Assembly: GCF_003254585.1 (NCBI RefSeq)
Contig: NZ_QJGZ01000039.1
Coordinates: forward strand, 310,001 to 374,000
Direction of reading: 5' to 3'
DNA length: 64,000 bases
Source of the DNA: Flavobacterium sharifuzzamanii
GTDB taxonomy: Bacteria; Bacteroidota; Bacteroidia; Flavobacteriales; Flavobacteriaceae
Part shown: one piece after another, positions 1-8,672 of the stretch
How positions within the stretch are numbered: the stretch's first letter is position 1
Layout of the letters: each line of letters starts with the position of its first letter
The notes under the pieces: model-generated
Database searches by the model: none
What the model was told of the DNA's origin: nothing
Seen by the model: the letters and a program-made list of their open reading frames with translations, nothing else
Program-made: the position numbers and the translations under genes

Positions 1-656
1 ACACAAATAATCAAATAAATCCTGAAATGGATGATTGGACCTGGGATGATGAGCATATTTCTTCTCGTTATGTTAATTATTCACCATTTATTCCTTTAAA
101 TCATCAATTTATACTTTTATTAAACAATCCGACAGGTTTCTTTAATGCTTTTTCATACTCAAATAAATCAAAATTTATTAACATAGTAAAAGAAGATTAT
201 GATTATACAAATAAACTGGGAGGCTATTTATATTTAGTACGTGATAAAACAGATTCAATATTAAAAAATACTTCCAAAATTGATCCAAAAAATTCAATTA
301 CAATCTCTAAAACAAATATATCGTACTTAGAAAAAACAATAGAATTAATTAAAAGACACAAAAAAAATGTGTTTTTAATAAGGAGTCCGCAACACCCAAA
401 ATGTGTTGATTATAAAAATGAAACTATTTATAAGCACATTCTTTTCAGTCGTTTCAATGATGTTGAATATCTAGACTTTTCAAATTTCCCACTTTCAAAT
501 TCAGAATTTGGAGATTTAGAACATTTGAACCATAAAGGAGCTAAAAAGTTTTCAATTTGGTTTAACAAACTAATAAAGGATGGATTATTGTTAAAGGCAA
601 ATAAGCAAGAATTCATTAATATAAATATTCAAAAAAATAAGAAAACCATACTTTAA
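1..656 (+). CDS. SGNH/GDSL-like hydrolase, C-terminal part (5' end outside window)
   Basis: The reading frame is open from base 3, upstream of the first ATG at 27, so the gene very probably begins before the window and only its C-terminal portion (about 218 codons) is seen. Near the C-terminus the residues DLEHLNHKGAKKFS match the Asp-x-x-His block V that supplies the catalytic Asp and His of SGNH-fold esterases and acyltransferases, and a preceding beta strand (NVFLIRSPQHP) fits the fold. The Ser and Gly/Asn blocks would lie upstream. In Bacteroidota such proteins often sit beside MBOAT acyltransferases in exopolysaccharide O-acetylation, but no such neighbour is visible here, so the substrate is unknown. 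No signal peptide can be judged. The assignment to the SGNH fold rests on one motif. Confidence 0.55.
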   Translation, partial: TNNQINPEMDDWTWDDEHISSRYVNYSPFIPLNHQFILLLNNPTGFFNAFSYSNKSKFINIVKEDYDYTNKLGGYLYLVRDKTDSILKNTSKIDPKNSITISKTNISYLEKTIELIKRHKKNVFLIRSPQHPKCVDYKNETIYKHILFSRFNDVEYLDFSNFPLSNSEFGDLEHLNHKGAKKFSIWFNKLIKDGLLLKANKQEFININIQKNKKTIL

Positions 657-759
657 AAGTGTTTGGCAAAAGAAATCAAATTCAACAATTAATTGAATAT
701 ATTTCTGCTTCTAGATAATAATAGAGATAACAATTATAGTTATTAAATCCTCAACTTTG

Positions 760-767
760 TACCTTTG
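760..767 (+). promoter_or_regulatory. Candidate -7 promoter box for thiL
   Basis: TACCTTTG matches the Bacteroidota -7 consensus TAnnTTTG and lies about 30 bases before the thiL ATG. A second match, TAACTTTG at 776-783, is only 14 bases from the start. No clear -33 TTG is present at the usual 17-23 base spacing, so this is a consensus match only. Confidence 0.4.
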
Positions 768-796
768 CACCTTAATAACTTTGGAACTTAACAGAA

Positions 797-1843
797 ATGA
801 TAGAAGATAAAAATCAGCAGAGAACTAGTATAGCTCAATTGGGCGAATTCGGCTTAATTGACCATTTAACCAAAAACTTTGACGTTACTCAGGAATCGAC
901 TTTAAAAAGTATTGGCGATGATGCTGCTGTTCTTGATTTTAAAGACAAAAAAGTAGTAGTTTCAACCGATTTATTAATTGAAGGAGTTCATTTTGACTTG
1001 GCTTACATGCCATTGAAACATTTAGGATACAAAGCCGTTGTAGTAAACGTTTCTGACATTTGTGCAATGAATGCAAAACCGACTCAAATTACAGTTTCGG
1101 TTGCCGTTTCCAATCGTTTTCCACTTGAAGCTTTAGAAGAATTGTTTGCAGGAATTACACATGCTGCAAAAGAATATAAAGTTGATGTTATTGGCGGAGA
1201 CACAACCTCATCTCAAAAAGGACTAATTATCAGCATAACTGCAATTGGAGAGGCTGATGAAAATGAAATAGTTTATAGAAACGGAGCCAAACAAACTGAT
1301 TTATTAGTTGTAACTGGTGATCTTGGAGCAGCTTACATGGGATTGCAGGTTTTGGAACGCGAAAAACAAGTTTTCCAGGTTAATCCAAACAATCAGCCAG
1401 ATTTAGATCCTTATACTTATTTGGTAGAACGCCAATTGAAACCTGAAGCACGAAAAGATGTTCGAACTTTACTTCATGCTTTAGACATAAAACCAACTGC
1501 AATGATTGACATTTCAGATGGATTGTCTTCTGAAATTATTCATATCTGCAAACAATCTAAAGTCGGCTGTAACTTGTATGAAGATAAATTGCCATTAGAT
1601 CCGCAATTTATTTCTACTTGCGAAGAATTTAATATTGACAGCACGACGGTTGCTATAAATGGTGGTGAAGATTACGAGCTTTTATTTACAATTGACATTA
1701 ATGATTTCGACAAAATAAAAGGAAATCCGAATTTCTCTGTTATTGGACACATGGCGGAAGAAAATGAAGGAATCCATCTTGTAACCCGTGCCAACACAAA
1801 AATTGCCTTAAAAGCCCGCGGATGGGATGCACTTAGCGAATAA
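797..1843 (+). CDS. thiL: Thiamine-monophosphate kinase ThiL
   Basis: ThiL phosphorylates thiamine monophosphate with ATP to give thiamine diphosphate, the last step of cofactor synthesis in the cytoplasm. The 348-aa length is typical. The N-terminal domain carries the family sequence SIGDDAAVLDF followed by STDLLIEGVHFDL, the acidic residues of which bind Mg2+ and nucleotide in the AIR-synthase/ThiL superfamily. DVIGGDTTSS (about residues 132-141) and MIDISDGLSSEI (about 236-247) are further conserved ThiL blocks, and NGGEDYELLFTI is the C-terminal signature. The gene is monocistronic: the upstream gene ends 140 bases earlier and a strong hairpin follows. No TPP riboswitch-like sequence was recognised in the leader. 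The start is the first ATG of the frame, just after two promoter-like boxes. Confidence 0.95.
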   Translation: MIEDKNQQRTSIAQLGEFGLIDHLTKNFDVTQESTLKSIGDDAAVLDFKDKKVVVSTDLLIEGVHFDLAYMPLKHLGYKAVVVNVSDICAMNAKPTQITVSVAVSNRFPLEALEELFAGITHAAKEYKVDVIGGDTTSSQKGLIISITAIGEADENEIVYRNGAKQTDLLVVTGDLGAAYMGLQVLEREKQVFQVNPNNQPDLDPYTYLVERQLKPEARKDVRTLLHALDIKPTAMIDISDGLSSEIIHICKQSKVGCNLYEDKLPLDPQFISTCEEFNIDSTTVAINGGEDYELLFTIDINDFDKIKGNPNFSVIGHMAEENEGIHLVTRANTKIALKARGWDALSE

Positions 1844-1863
1844 ATTTTAGAACTTCCAATAAA

Positions 1864-1913
1864 AAAATTCCAAATTCCAATACTGTGATGACATTATTGG
1901 AATTTGGAATTTT
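1864..1913. terminator. 19-bp hairpin between convergent thiL and response regulator
   Basis: Bases 1864-1882 pair perfectly with 1895-1913 around a 12-base loop. The stem is AT-rich and flanked by A and T runs, so it can act as a terminator for thiL (plus strand) and for the convergent response-regulator gene (minus strand). The arm sequence recurs once more at 1930-1946. Confidence 0.7.
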
Positions 1914-1929
1914 CTATTTCGCTTTTTTT

Positions 1930-1946
1930 ATTGGAATTTGGAATTT
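1930..1946. repeat. Third copy of the hairpin arm sequence
   Basis: ATTGGAATTTGGAATTT repeats the right arm of the 1864-1913 hairpin in direct orientation, so the same 17-mer occurs three times (once inverted) within about 85 bases. It could pair with the left arm in an alternative fold. Confidence 0.6.
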
Positions 1947-1965
1947 CAACATTGGGATTTTTCCC

Positions 1966-2664
1966 CTAAAAAAGCCCTTTGCTTTTTGCTTCTTTTACTA
2001 AATCGTGATCCGAGCCCGTCTTTATTTTTAGCAGTTCCATTAGATGCTTTTTTCGCTTCACGATGGCATTTAAAGAAATTGGAATATTTTGAAGCACTTC
2101 ATGAATTGGAGTTCCCTTATCTAAATGAATTAAAATCTGTTTATCGTACTGATCTATTTCAATTGCATTATGCGTCGATTGATTGAGCATTTTTACGACC
2201 GATTGACTATAATACTTTTCATTTTTCATTACCATATCAAAAGCCAAGAGCAATTCATCAAAAGTAAGGTCATTTTTAATGATTAATCCATTAGGTTGAA
2301 TTGTTCTGATAATGGTTTTAATTTTCAGCAATTCGGTATACATTGTCAAAAGAATGATCTTGCATGAAGGCATTTTTTTCAAAAGCAATTTTGCCAGATC
2401 TTCACCCGAAAAAATCTCTTTTTCCTCATAAGAAGGCATACTGATATCCAAAAAAGCAATATCAAAATCTAATGTGTTATCATTCTCAATTATATCATAA
2501 CCCGATCTGCAATCATGCGCCTGAGAAATAAAAAACTCATATTGTTTTGGATTATAACGAGTTATAGCATTTTTATATCCTTCAATAATAAATGGATGGT
2601 CATCTACTATTAAAATATTCTTTTTAACTAATTGTGGAACCGAGGCTGTTAAATCAAATGTCAT
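1966..2664 (-). CDS. Response regulator, NarL/FixJ type with divergent output domain
   Basis: The receiver domain (residues about 14-140) has the acidic pair D21-D22 in ILIVDDHP, the phospho-acceptor D73 in AFLDISMP, a Thr in ILLTMYT and the conserved Lys in LIIKNDL, so it looks competent for phosphorylation. The C-terminal 70 residues are in the place of a LuxR/GerE helix-turn-helix (YDKQILIHLDKGTPIHEVLQ) but are a weak match, so DNA binding is inferred. The gene overlaps the end of the upstream histidine-kinase gene by 11 bases, implying translational coupling and a cognate pair. It is convergent with thiL, with a shared hairpin between them. The target genes cannot be deduced. Confidence 0.85.
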   Translation of the reverse strand: MTFDLTASVPQLVKKNILIVDDHPFIIEGYKNAITRYNPKQYEFFISQAHDCRSGYDIIENDNTLDFDIAFLDISMPSYEEKEIFSGEDLAKLLLKKMPSCKIILLTMYTELLKIKTIIRTIQPNGLIIKNDLTFDELLLAFDMVMKNEKYYSQSVVKMLNQSTHNAIEIDQYDKQILIHLDKGTPIHEVLQNIPISLNAIVKRKKHLMELLKIKTGSDHDLVKEAKSKGLF

Positions 2665-4705
2665 TATGCAGGTTATTATTTGGCTCTATTGGGACTTTTA
2701 TAGTGAGAATTGTTCCTTCTCCTTTGGCAGATTTTATGGTAACTGTTCCCTTACATTCTGTTGCTCTGTATTCTATATTATTAAGACCAATTCCGTTTTT
2801 AGTTTTATTGGTCTTAAATCCAATTCCATCGTCTTCGATGATTAAGACTAGACTTTCATTTTCATTTTTAAACTCCACTTTAATAATGTCGGCCTTGGCA
2901 TATTTGTTACAATTTTGGAGTCCTTCTTGAACAATTCTATACAAATTGATCTTTTCAATATTACTTATCAAATCCCATTTAATTTCAGGGTCAAAAAAAG
3001 TTATCAATTTCGAACTATATGTATTCCTCTGATCTTCAAATAGTTTATTCAAAATCGAAACAAAATTATTAATTAATTCCGATTTTTCTCTATTTAAGTC
3101 ATGCGAAATTTCCCGAATATCCTGCTCAACATTTTTCAATTCGTCAAGATATTTTTTCCTCTTAGAAATTGCTTCAGATTCATCTATTTTATCCAAGCTG
3201 TCCAAACTTATCCTAATGCCGAACATACGCCCTAAAACACCATCGTGCAATTCCTGTGCTACCTTTTTCTTTTCTTTTATTCGCGTAAGCTCAATTTCAT
3301 TCTGCTGCGAAATCATCAAATTGTAAATATCTTCGTTTGCAATCTGCTGCTGCTGTTTAAAAAGAAGCTCACGATTTTTGGCTTGCTGTGTTTTGTAAAC
3401 ATAGAAAAACAACCCGAGCAATGTACAAATACTAAATACATAAATCAAGGTTTTATTTTTTTCCTGAAGACTAGAGTTTTGATCTTTAATTTCGTTGGTT
3501 TCGTACTCGATGCGAGAGAATTTTTCTCCCATTTTGCGTTCTGCTTTTAACATTTTTTCGTTAAGTTCAATATATTCCTTAGAATATTGAGAAGCATTTT
3601 TAGCATCAACTGCTGCGGTTTGTTTGAGAGCCTCTAAAGTATTTATAATTCTTGTAGTTGTGCGAGATAATGTCAAAGCTTGTTTTGAAAATTGAATCGC
3701 TTTAAGAGTATCTTTTTTTAAAGCGTAATACTCCGACAAGTGTATTTTACTTGATACCATTCCAGAAGTAAGGTCAAGGCTGTCTCTAATTCTTAAAGAT
3801 TCATAAAACAGGTCAGGCATCTGGCCACGTTCATTTAGTTTTAACTTAGCATATCCTAAATTATCAAGTAAAATTGCATACAAACTTGATCTATTAATGA
3901 AGAGATTTTTTTCTTGGAGACCTTTTTCAAAAAAAACTTTGGCACGTTTATAATTCCCCATGCGCATATATATGTAACCCAAGTTATTTAAAGATGCGGC
4001 TTTATATTGAAAGTCTGAAGGGATTTTTTTATCATCCAGAATATTCAAGGCTTTATTCTGAAATTCTAACGCTTTGGTAAATTCTTCTCTTTCATTATAC
4101 AGAATACCCAATAAATTATAGCTTTCATAAAGCAATTCATTGACATCTTTCTTTAATTTTAAAACACTCAAAGCTTTAAAAACTGTTATTTCACTTTCAA
4201 AAAAATCACCTTCGTTATATTGCAAATTCGCTTTATTCAAAAAAGTCTTGACCAAATTTAGTTGATCATTAATTTTCTGATACGTTTTTTCGGCTTTATA
4301 ATAATTCATAAAAGCACTATCAGAAATAGATTGAGATAAATAGTAATCACCTAAATAAACATAGGCTTTTGCCATATGTGCCGAATCCTTTGATATCCGG
4401 GCCCTTTCTAAAATTAATTTAGTTGTTTTAAGATAGGCTTTCCAATCGCTCATATTATAATAACGATTAGCAACCTTAAAAAGATTTACTTTATTAAGCG
4501 AGTCATCTTTTTGCTCTAAAATGATATTTAATGCTTTCTGAGCATATTCTTGTTTAATGTGTAAAGGCAGATTATCCTCATTTGCTAAAGTCAGATAAGC
4601 AGGAAGGCTGTCTCTAGAAGAAGTCATCTCTAAGTTTCCTGCTTTCTTGGTACATGCCAATACAACAAAGAATAAAAACAGCAGTATTTTTTTTAGTTTC
4701 TTCAA
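2654..4705 (-). CDS. Lipoprotein TPR sensor histidine kinase, HisKA_3 type
   Basis: The protein starts with a lipoprotein signal (hydrophobic stretch ending VVLAC, Cys18), followed by tetratricopeptide-like helical repeats to about residue 390, a coiled-coil, a single membrane segment near residues 425-445 (IYVFSICTLLGLFFYVY), a second coiled coil, then a NarX/DesK-type dimerisation helix with ELHDG, in which H487 is the predicted phospho-acceptor. The ATP-binding domain shows IIEDDGIGFK and GIGLNNIEYRA. The TPR region is presumably extracytoplasmic and senses a ligand or protein. A lipidated N-terminus plus a membrane helix is an unusual but recurrent arrangement in Bacteroidota. The gene overlaps its response regulator by 11 bases. 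The ligand and regulon are unknown. Confidence 0.88.
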   Translation of the reverse strand: MKKLKKILLFLFFVVLACTKKAGNLEMTSSRDSLPAYLTLANEDNLPLHIKQEYAQKALNIILEQKDDSLNKVNLFKVANRYYNMSDWKAYLKTTKLILERARISKDSAHMAKAYVYLGDYYLSQSISDSAFMNYYKAEKTYQKINDQLNLVKTFLNKANLQYNEGDFFESEITVFKALSVLKLKKDVNELLYESYNLLGILYNEREEFTKALEFQNKALNILDDKKIPSDFQYKAASLNNLGYIYMRMGNYKRAKVFFEKGLQEKNLFINRSSLYAILLDNLGYAKLKLNERGQMPDLFYESLRIRDSLDLTSGMVSSKIHLSEYYALKKDTLKAIQFSKQALTLSRTTTRIINTLEALKQTAAVDAKNASQYSKEYIELNEKMLKAERKMGEKFSRIEYETNEIKDQNSSLQEKNKTLIYVFSICTLLGLFFYVYKTQQAKNRELLFKQQQQIANEDIYNLMISQQNEIELTRIKEKKKVAQELHDGVLGRMFGIRISLDSLDKIDESEAISKRKKYLDELKNVEQDIREISHDLNREKSELINNFVSILNKLFEDQRNTYSSKLITFFDPEIKWDLISNIEKINLYRIVQEGLQNCNKYAKADIIKVEFKNENESLVLIIEDDGIGFKTNKTKNGIGLNNIEYRATECKGTVTIKSAKGEGTILTIKVPIEPNNNLHNDI

Positions 4706-4752
4706 TTGTGCCTTTGAATTTTATCAAAAATAGTAAAACTATAGACACAAAA

Positions 4753-4777
4753 AAAGCTGCCAAAAATTGACAGCTTT
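4753..4777 (-). terminator. Rho-independent terminator of the 89-aa gene
   Basis: AAAGCTG at 4753-4759 pairs with CAGCTTT at 4771-4777, with three more pairs inside after one mismatch. On the minus strand the stem is followed by seven T residues. It lies 23 bases after the stop of the small secreted protein and before the kinase gene. Confidence 0.8.
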
Positions 4778-4799
4778 GATTATATATTTTTTATTTCTT

Positions 4800-5069
4800 T
4801 TAGTCTACTTTTTTATCGTGTCCGAAAGCTTGGTTCACACTGGCAAAGTTTGCATTACTGTTTTTCTGGAATGATTCTGCACCTCCATGAAAATCATGTT
4901 TTCTAATAACTCCACCTGCTGCACCACCACCAGTTGTAGTAGTACCATCTATTGGTAAAACTTTAATAGAATCGTTAGATGCTAAATATGTTGGAACTTC
5001 TGTTGATGCAAAAGAAGTTGCTACTACTACTAAAGAAAATAATCCGATTGTTAAAGCTGTTTTTTTCAT
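4800..5069 (-). CDS. Small secreted protein of unknown function
   Basis: The 89-aa product has a clear Sec signal peptide (MKKTALTIGLFSLVVVATSF, probable cleavage after SFA near residue 21), leaving a mature chain of about 68 residues. That chain is Gly-rich in the middle (GTTTTGGGAAGG) and His/Asp/Lys-rich at the end (IRKHDFHGGAESFQ and GHDKKVD), with no Cys. I do not recognise a family. It has its own downstream terminator and 177 bases of upstream sequence, so it is a separate transcription unit placed between a two-component system and a LytTR regulator. A role as a regulated extracellular or periplasmic peptide is possible but is only inferred from position. Confidence 0.75.
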   Translation of the reverse strand: MKKTALTIGLFSLVVVATSFASTEVPTYLASNDSIKVLPIDGTTTTGGGAAGGVIRKHDFHGGAESFQKNSNANFASVNQAFGHDKKVD

Positions 5070-5246
5070 GACCTGAGGTTTTTAATGTTTGTTTAATTTT
5101 TTTGGAGAAGATCCGCCGTTTGCTTGCGAATCAGAGTGTAAAACTAACACCAGTATGAAAAAAAATTTATACGAAAAATTGAGTTTATAGTCAATCATAC
5201 CCAATTGATAGTCAATGAGTAGCAAATCAATGTAATTATCTAATTT

Positions 5247-6065
5247 TTAGACTTCTAGATAATTTCCTGCCGCAAAATCGGCAATTATCTGCTCAACATT
5301 TGCTCGATAGGTTTTAGAAAAAGGTATTTTTTTCGTGGAGTTTTTTATGTAACAGATTGAGTTTCCGCTATGAATCCTCGAAATATAATTTCGATTTATT
5401 ACATAACTATTATGAATACGGATAAAAGGATACGTCAAAACACTTTCAAAATGCTTTAATGTTTTAAACGCCGTAATCATTTCGCCAGTATTCAAATAAA
5501 TATCTGTAGAGTTATTATCGGCTTGGAAATAACAGATGTCCTCAGCATTTAAATACCGGTAATCTCCATACGATTTTATACAGATGGTTAATGGTTTTTC
5601 AATATTTTGGGGCATTGTAACATTATTGACATTGTCAATTACAATTGAAGTCTGCTCATCTATTGCATTTGCTGTTTTTGGGGCTAAATTGGCTTTTTTA
5701 AGCTTCAAAACAGTTTTCAGCAGATCAATATGTGCAACGGGTTTTAAAAGATAATCAAATACGCCATATTGAATAGCATCGAAAGCTTTCTCTTTTGTAT
5801 TTGTAGTAATTATAATTTTGGGAATTTCCTGAAAGAAACGGTGCAATTCGCTAATAAAAGTCAAAGACAAATGACTTGACGGGTTTTTGGATTCGATTTC
5901 TAAAAAAACCAAATCTGGTTTGTGTTCTAAAACCAATTCTAAACCTTCCTGAAAATTTGAAGCCGAGGCCGTAAAAGATAATTCTGAAAAACCTGAAGTG
6001 GCTGTTTGGGTTTTCAAAATACTCTCAGCATCATCATCAATTATAATATACGAATACTTTTTCAA
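5247..6065 (-). CDS. LytTR-family response regulator with Glu at the phospho-acceptor site
   Basis: The product has an N-terminal receiver-like domain (residues 1-125), a linker of about 40 residues and a C-terminal LytTR DNA-binding domain (about 165-265; signature FIRIHNSYVINRNYI). In the receiver the acidic triad D10-D12, a Thr after the fourth strand (IIITTNT) and the Lys in DYLLKPV are kept, but the acceptor position reads LVFLEIESK, i.e. E56 in place of Asp; the codon is GAA. Glu there commonly mimics phospho-Asp, so the protein may be constitutively active or phosphorylation-independent. No kinase gene is adjacent. LytTR regulators of Bacteroidota often control surface or stress genes; the targets here are unknown. 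Confidence 0.88.
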   Translation of the reverse strand: MKKYSYIIIDDDAESILKTQTATSGFSELSFTASASNFQEGLELVLEHKPDLVFLEIESKNPSSHLSLTFISELHRFFQEIPKIIITTNTKEKAFDAIQYGVFDYLLKPVAHIDLLKTVLKLKKANLAPKTANAIDEQTSIVIDNVNNVTMPQNIEKPLTICIKSYGDYRYLNAEDICYFQADNNSTDIYLNTGEMITAFKTLKHFESVLTYPFIRIHNSYVINRNYISRIHSGNSICYIKNSTKKIPFSKTYRANVEQIIADFAAGNYLEV

Positions 6066-6282
6066 TTTCAGGTTTTATTGGTTTTCTCACGGCGCAATCA
6101 TAATCAAAAAAATACTTTTAATTGCTATGTAAAGAAAAAAAATTGGTCTTTATCGTAATACAAATTTAAAATTACGGATTTAAACACCTTAATCAATTCA
6201 TTGTTAATACATTACACTAAAATGTTGATACATAAGGATGAAATGCAAAAAAAGCCGACAAAATACCTCTTTTTAAAATCAA

Positions 6283-6315
6283 AAATCCCAAACTCCTTTA
6301 CGGAATTTGGGATTT
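6283..6315 (-). terminator. Terminator of glyS
   Basis: AAATCCCAAA at 6283-6292 pairs with TTTGGGATTT at 6306-6315, with a further three pairs after one mismatch. It lies 20 bases beyond the glyS stop and is followed by T residues on the minus strand. Confidence 0.8.
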
Positions 6316-6334
6316 CTATAATAGACTGTAAAGA

Positions 6335-7876
6335 TTACATTTTCATTAACCAGTTTTTCATCGAAACTTCGTTTTCGATAATACCTCTTAATTCAGTAAT
6401 TTTTACACGATCTTGTTTCATTGTATCTCTATGACGAATTGTTACTGTTTCGTCTTCAAGCGTTTGATGATCTACTGTAATACAGAAAGGCGTTCCAAGA
6501 GCATCTTGTCTTCTGTAACGACGTCCTACAGCATCTTTTTCATCATAAGCCACATTGAAATCCCATTTCAAATCTTCAATGATTTTTCTTGAGACTTCTG
6601 GTAAGCCATCTTTTTTAACCAATGGCAATACCGCTGCTTTAGTTGGCGCTAAAACTGCTGGTAATTTTAAAACCGTTCTTGTAGAACCGTCTTCTAAAGT
6701 TTCTTCTTTTAATGAAGTAGCAAAAACTGCCAAGAACATACGATCTAAACCTACTGAAGTTTCAACTACATAAGGAACATAGTTTTCATTTAATTCAGGA
6801 TCAAAATATTGTAATTTTCTTCCAGAATATTCTTCGTGCGCTTTCAAGTCGAAATCAGTACGAGAGTGAATACCTTCTAATTCTTTAAATCCAAATGGGA
6901 AATTAAATTCGATATCAGCTGCTGCGTTTGCGTAGTGAGCTAATTTTTCGTGATCGTGAAAACGGTAATTTTCTTTTCCTAATCCTAAAGATAAATGCCA
7001 TTTCAAACGAGTTTCTTTCCAGTACTCGTATGATTTCATTTCTTCTCCTGGACGTACAAAAAATTGCATTTCCATTTGTTCGAACTCACGCATACGGAAA
7101 ATAAACTGTCTTGCCACAATCTCATTTCTGAACGCTTTACCAGTTTGAGCAATTCCAAAAGGAACTTTCATACGACCAGATTTCTGAACGTTTAAGAAGT
7201 TTACAAAAATACCTTGAGCGGTTTCTGGACGCAAATATAAATCCATTGCATTCTCTGCAGATGCACCTAATTTTGTTCCAAACATCAAGTTAAATTGCTT
7301 AACCTCTGTCCAGTTTTTAGAACCCGTTTCAGGATCAGAAATTTCAAGCTCTTCAATTAATGCTTTTACATCAGCCAAATCACCTGCTCCCAAAGAACGA
7401 CCTAAACGCTCTCTGATTTCTTTTTCTTTAGCTAAATATTCAATTACACGAGCATTTGTAGTCACAAATTCTTGTTCGTTGAATGCATCACCAAAACGAG
7501 CTTTTGCTTTATCAATTTCTTTTTGTGCTTTTTGGTGAATTTTTTCAGCGTGATCTTCAACCAAAACGTCTGCTCTATATCTTTTTTTAGAATCTTTATT
7601 ATCAATTAATGGATCATTGAAAGCATCAACGTGACCAGAAGCTTTCCAAGTTGTTGGATGCATCAATATTGCAGCATCAAGGCCGACAATATTTTCATTC
7701 ATCTGAACCATTGATTTCCACCAATATTCACGGATATTCTTTTTTAATTCGACACCGTTTTGTGCGTAATCATATACAGCACTTAAACCATCGTAAACTT
7801 CGCTTGACGGAAAAATAAATCCGTACTCTTTTGCGTGCGAAACCACATTCTTAAATATATCTTCTTGTTTTGCCAT
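6335..7876 (-). CDS. glyS: Glycyl-tRNA synthetase, single-chain (dimeric) type
   Basis: This class II aminoacyl-tRNA synthetase charges tRNA-Gly with glycine. The 513-aa chain is of the homodimeric type shared with Gram-positives, archaea and eukaryotes, not the two-subunit GlyQ/GlyS of proteobacteria. The N-terminal motif-1 region contains GVELKKNIREYWWKSM; motif 2 is visible as GKAFRNEIVARQFIFRMREF with the following EQMEMQFFV; motif 3 is ETSVGLDRMFLAVF. The C-terminal anticodon-binding domain (about 410-513) includes APTKAAVLPLVKKDG and GRRYRRQDALGTPFC. The gene is monocistronic with its own terminator. A TATTTTTG box lies just upstream at 7884-7891 (minus strand). Confidence 0.97.
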   Translation of the reverse strand: MAKQEDIFKNVVSHAKEYGFIFPSSEVYDGLSAVYDYAQNGVELKKNIREYWWKSMVQMNENIVGLDAAILMHPTTWKASGHVDAFNDPLIDNKDSKKRYRADVLVEDHAEKIHQKAQKEIDKAKARFGDAFNEQEFVTTNARVIEYLAKEKEIRERLGRSLGAGDLADVKALIEELEISDPETGSKNWTEVKQFNLMFGTKLGASAENAMDLYLRPETAQGIFVNFLNVQKSGRMKVPFGIAQTGKAFRNEIVARQFIFRMREFEQMEMQFFVRPGEEMKSYEYWKETRLKWHLSLGLGKENYRFHDHEKLAHYANAAADIEFNFPFGFKELEGIHSRTDFDLKAHEEYSGRKLQYFDPELNENYVPYVVETSVGLDRMFLAVFATSLKEETLEDGSTRTVLKLPAVLAPTKAAVLPLVKKDGLPEVSRKIIEDLKWDFNVAYDEKDAVGRRYRRQDALGTPFCITVDHQTLEDETVTIRHRDTMKQDRVKITELRGIIENEVSMKNWLMKM

Positions 7877-7974
7877 AGTGATGCAAAAATATAAAAACTA
7901 GCTTTATAAAAAAGAAAAATTATAAAGATTGAAGCTTTGATTTTGTTACTTTTGTAAATAAAATCTCTCTTTTT

Positions 7975-8655
7975 GTGATTAATTATCTAATAAATCTATT
8001 TTTCCCTAAAGTCTGTAGCGGATGCCGCTCACTTTTACTTCAAAACGAAACGGTTTTCTGCACCATCTGTCGACACGAAATGCCTCTAACCCAATATCAT
8101 TTAAATCCCAGAAATGAAGCTGTAAAAAAGTTCTACGGTAAAATTGACGTTCAATTTGCATCTGCTTTTTTGTATTTCAATAAAAAAGGAATGGTTCAGG
8201 AATTAATCCATAATTTAAAATACAAAGGTCATCAAGAAATCGGAACCGTTCTGGGAAATTGGTACGCTGAAGACTTAAAAGAACTTTGTCTTGAAATTCC
8301 TTTTGATGCTGTTATTCCCGTTCCGCTACATAAAAGAAAATTTAAGGAACGAGGTTACAACCAGGTAACTACTTTTGGAAAGGCAATCGCATCAGGTTTT
8401 GAGGTTCCTTTTGCAGAAAATATCCTTGTTAGGAAATTATATACCAAAACACAATCCAAGAAAAACCTTTTGGGAAGATCTGAAAATATTGAAAACATTT
8501 TTGATGTCAAATTCAGCAAATCTGATCACGATAAACATTTCCTAATTGTTGACGACGTACTTACAACAGGTGCAACGCTTGAAGCATGTTCAAAAGCTTT
8601 GCTAAAAATACCTGGCGCTAAGATCAGTATAATCTGTATGGCGATGGCACACTAA
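7975..8655 (+). CDS. comF: ComF-family amidophosphoribosyltransferase-like protein
   Basis: The ComF/GntX family protein has 226 aa. An N-terminal four-Cys zinc finger (C14, C17, C29, C32) is followed by a PRTase fold whose PRPP loop is FLIVDDVLTTGATLEA, close to the C-terminus. The middle motif IPVPLHKRKFKERGYNQ is characteristic of the family. In competent bacteria ComF assists uptake of transforming DNA in the cytoplasm; a role in Flavobacterium is inferred from homology. The start is GTG; no in-frame ATG lies near. A TACTTTTG promoter-like box is at 7947-7954. It is convergent with the metalloprotease gene, only 17 bases apart, with no obvious terminator hairpin between. Confidence 0.9.
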   Translation: MINYLINLFFPKVCSGCRSLLLQNETVFCTICRHEMPLTQYHLNPRNEAVKKFYGKIDVQFASAFLYFNKKGMVQELIHNLKYKGHQEIGTVLGNWYAEDLKELCLEIPFDAVIPVPLHKRKFKERGYNQVTTFGKAIASGFEVPFAENILVRKLYTKTQSKKNLLGRSENIENIFDVKFSKSDHDKHFLIVDDVLTTGATLEACSKALLKIPGAKISIICMAMAH

Positions 8656-8672
8656 ACTTTCAAACTCAAAAA

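Noticed and set aside
1..800. A complete gene starting at ATG 27
   Set aside because: The frame is open to the left edge and only the last catalytic block of the SGNH fold is present, so the gene is taken as cut by the window.
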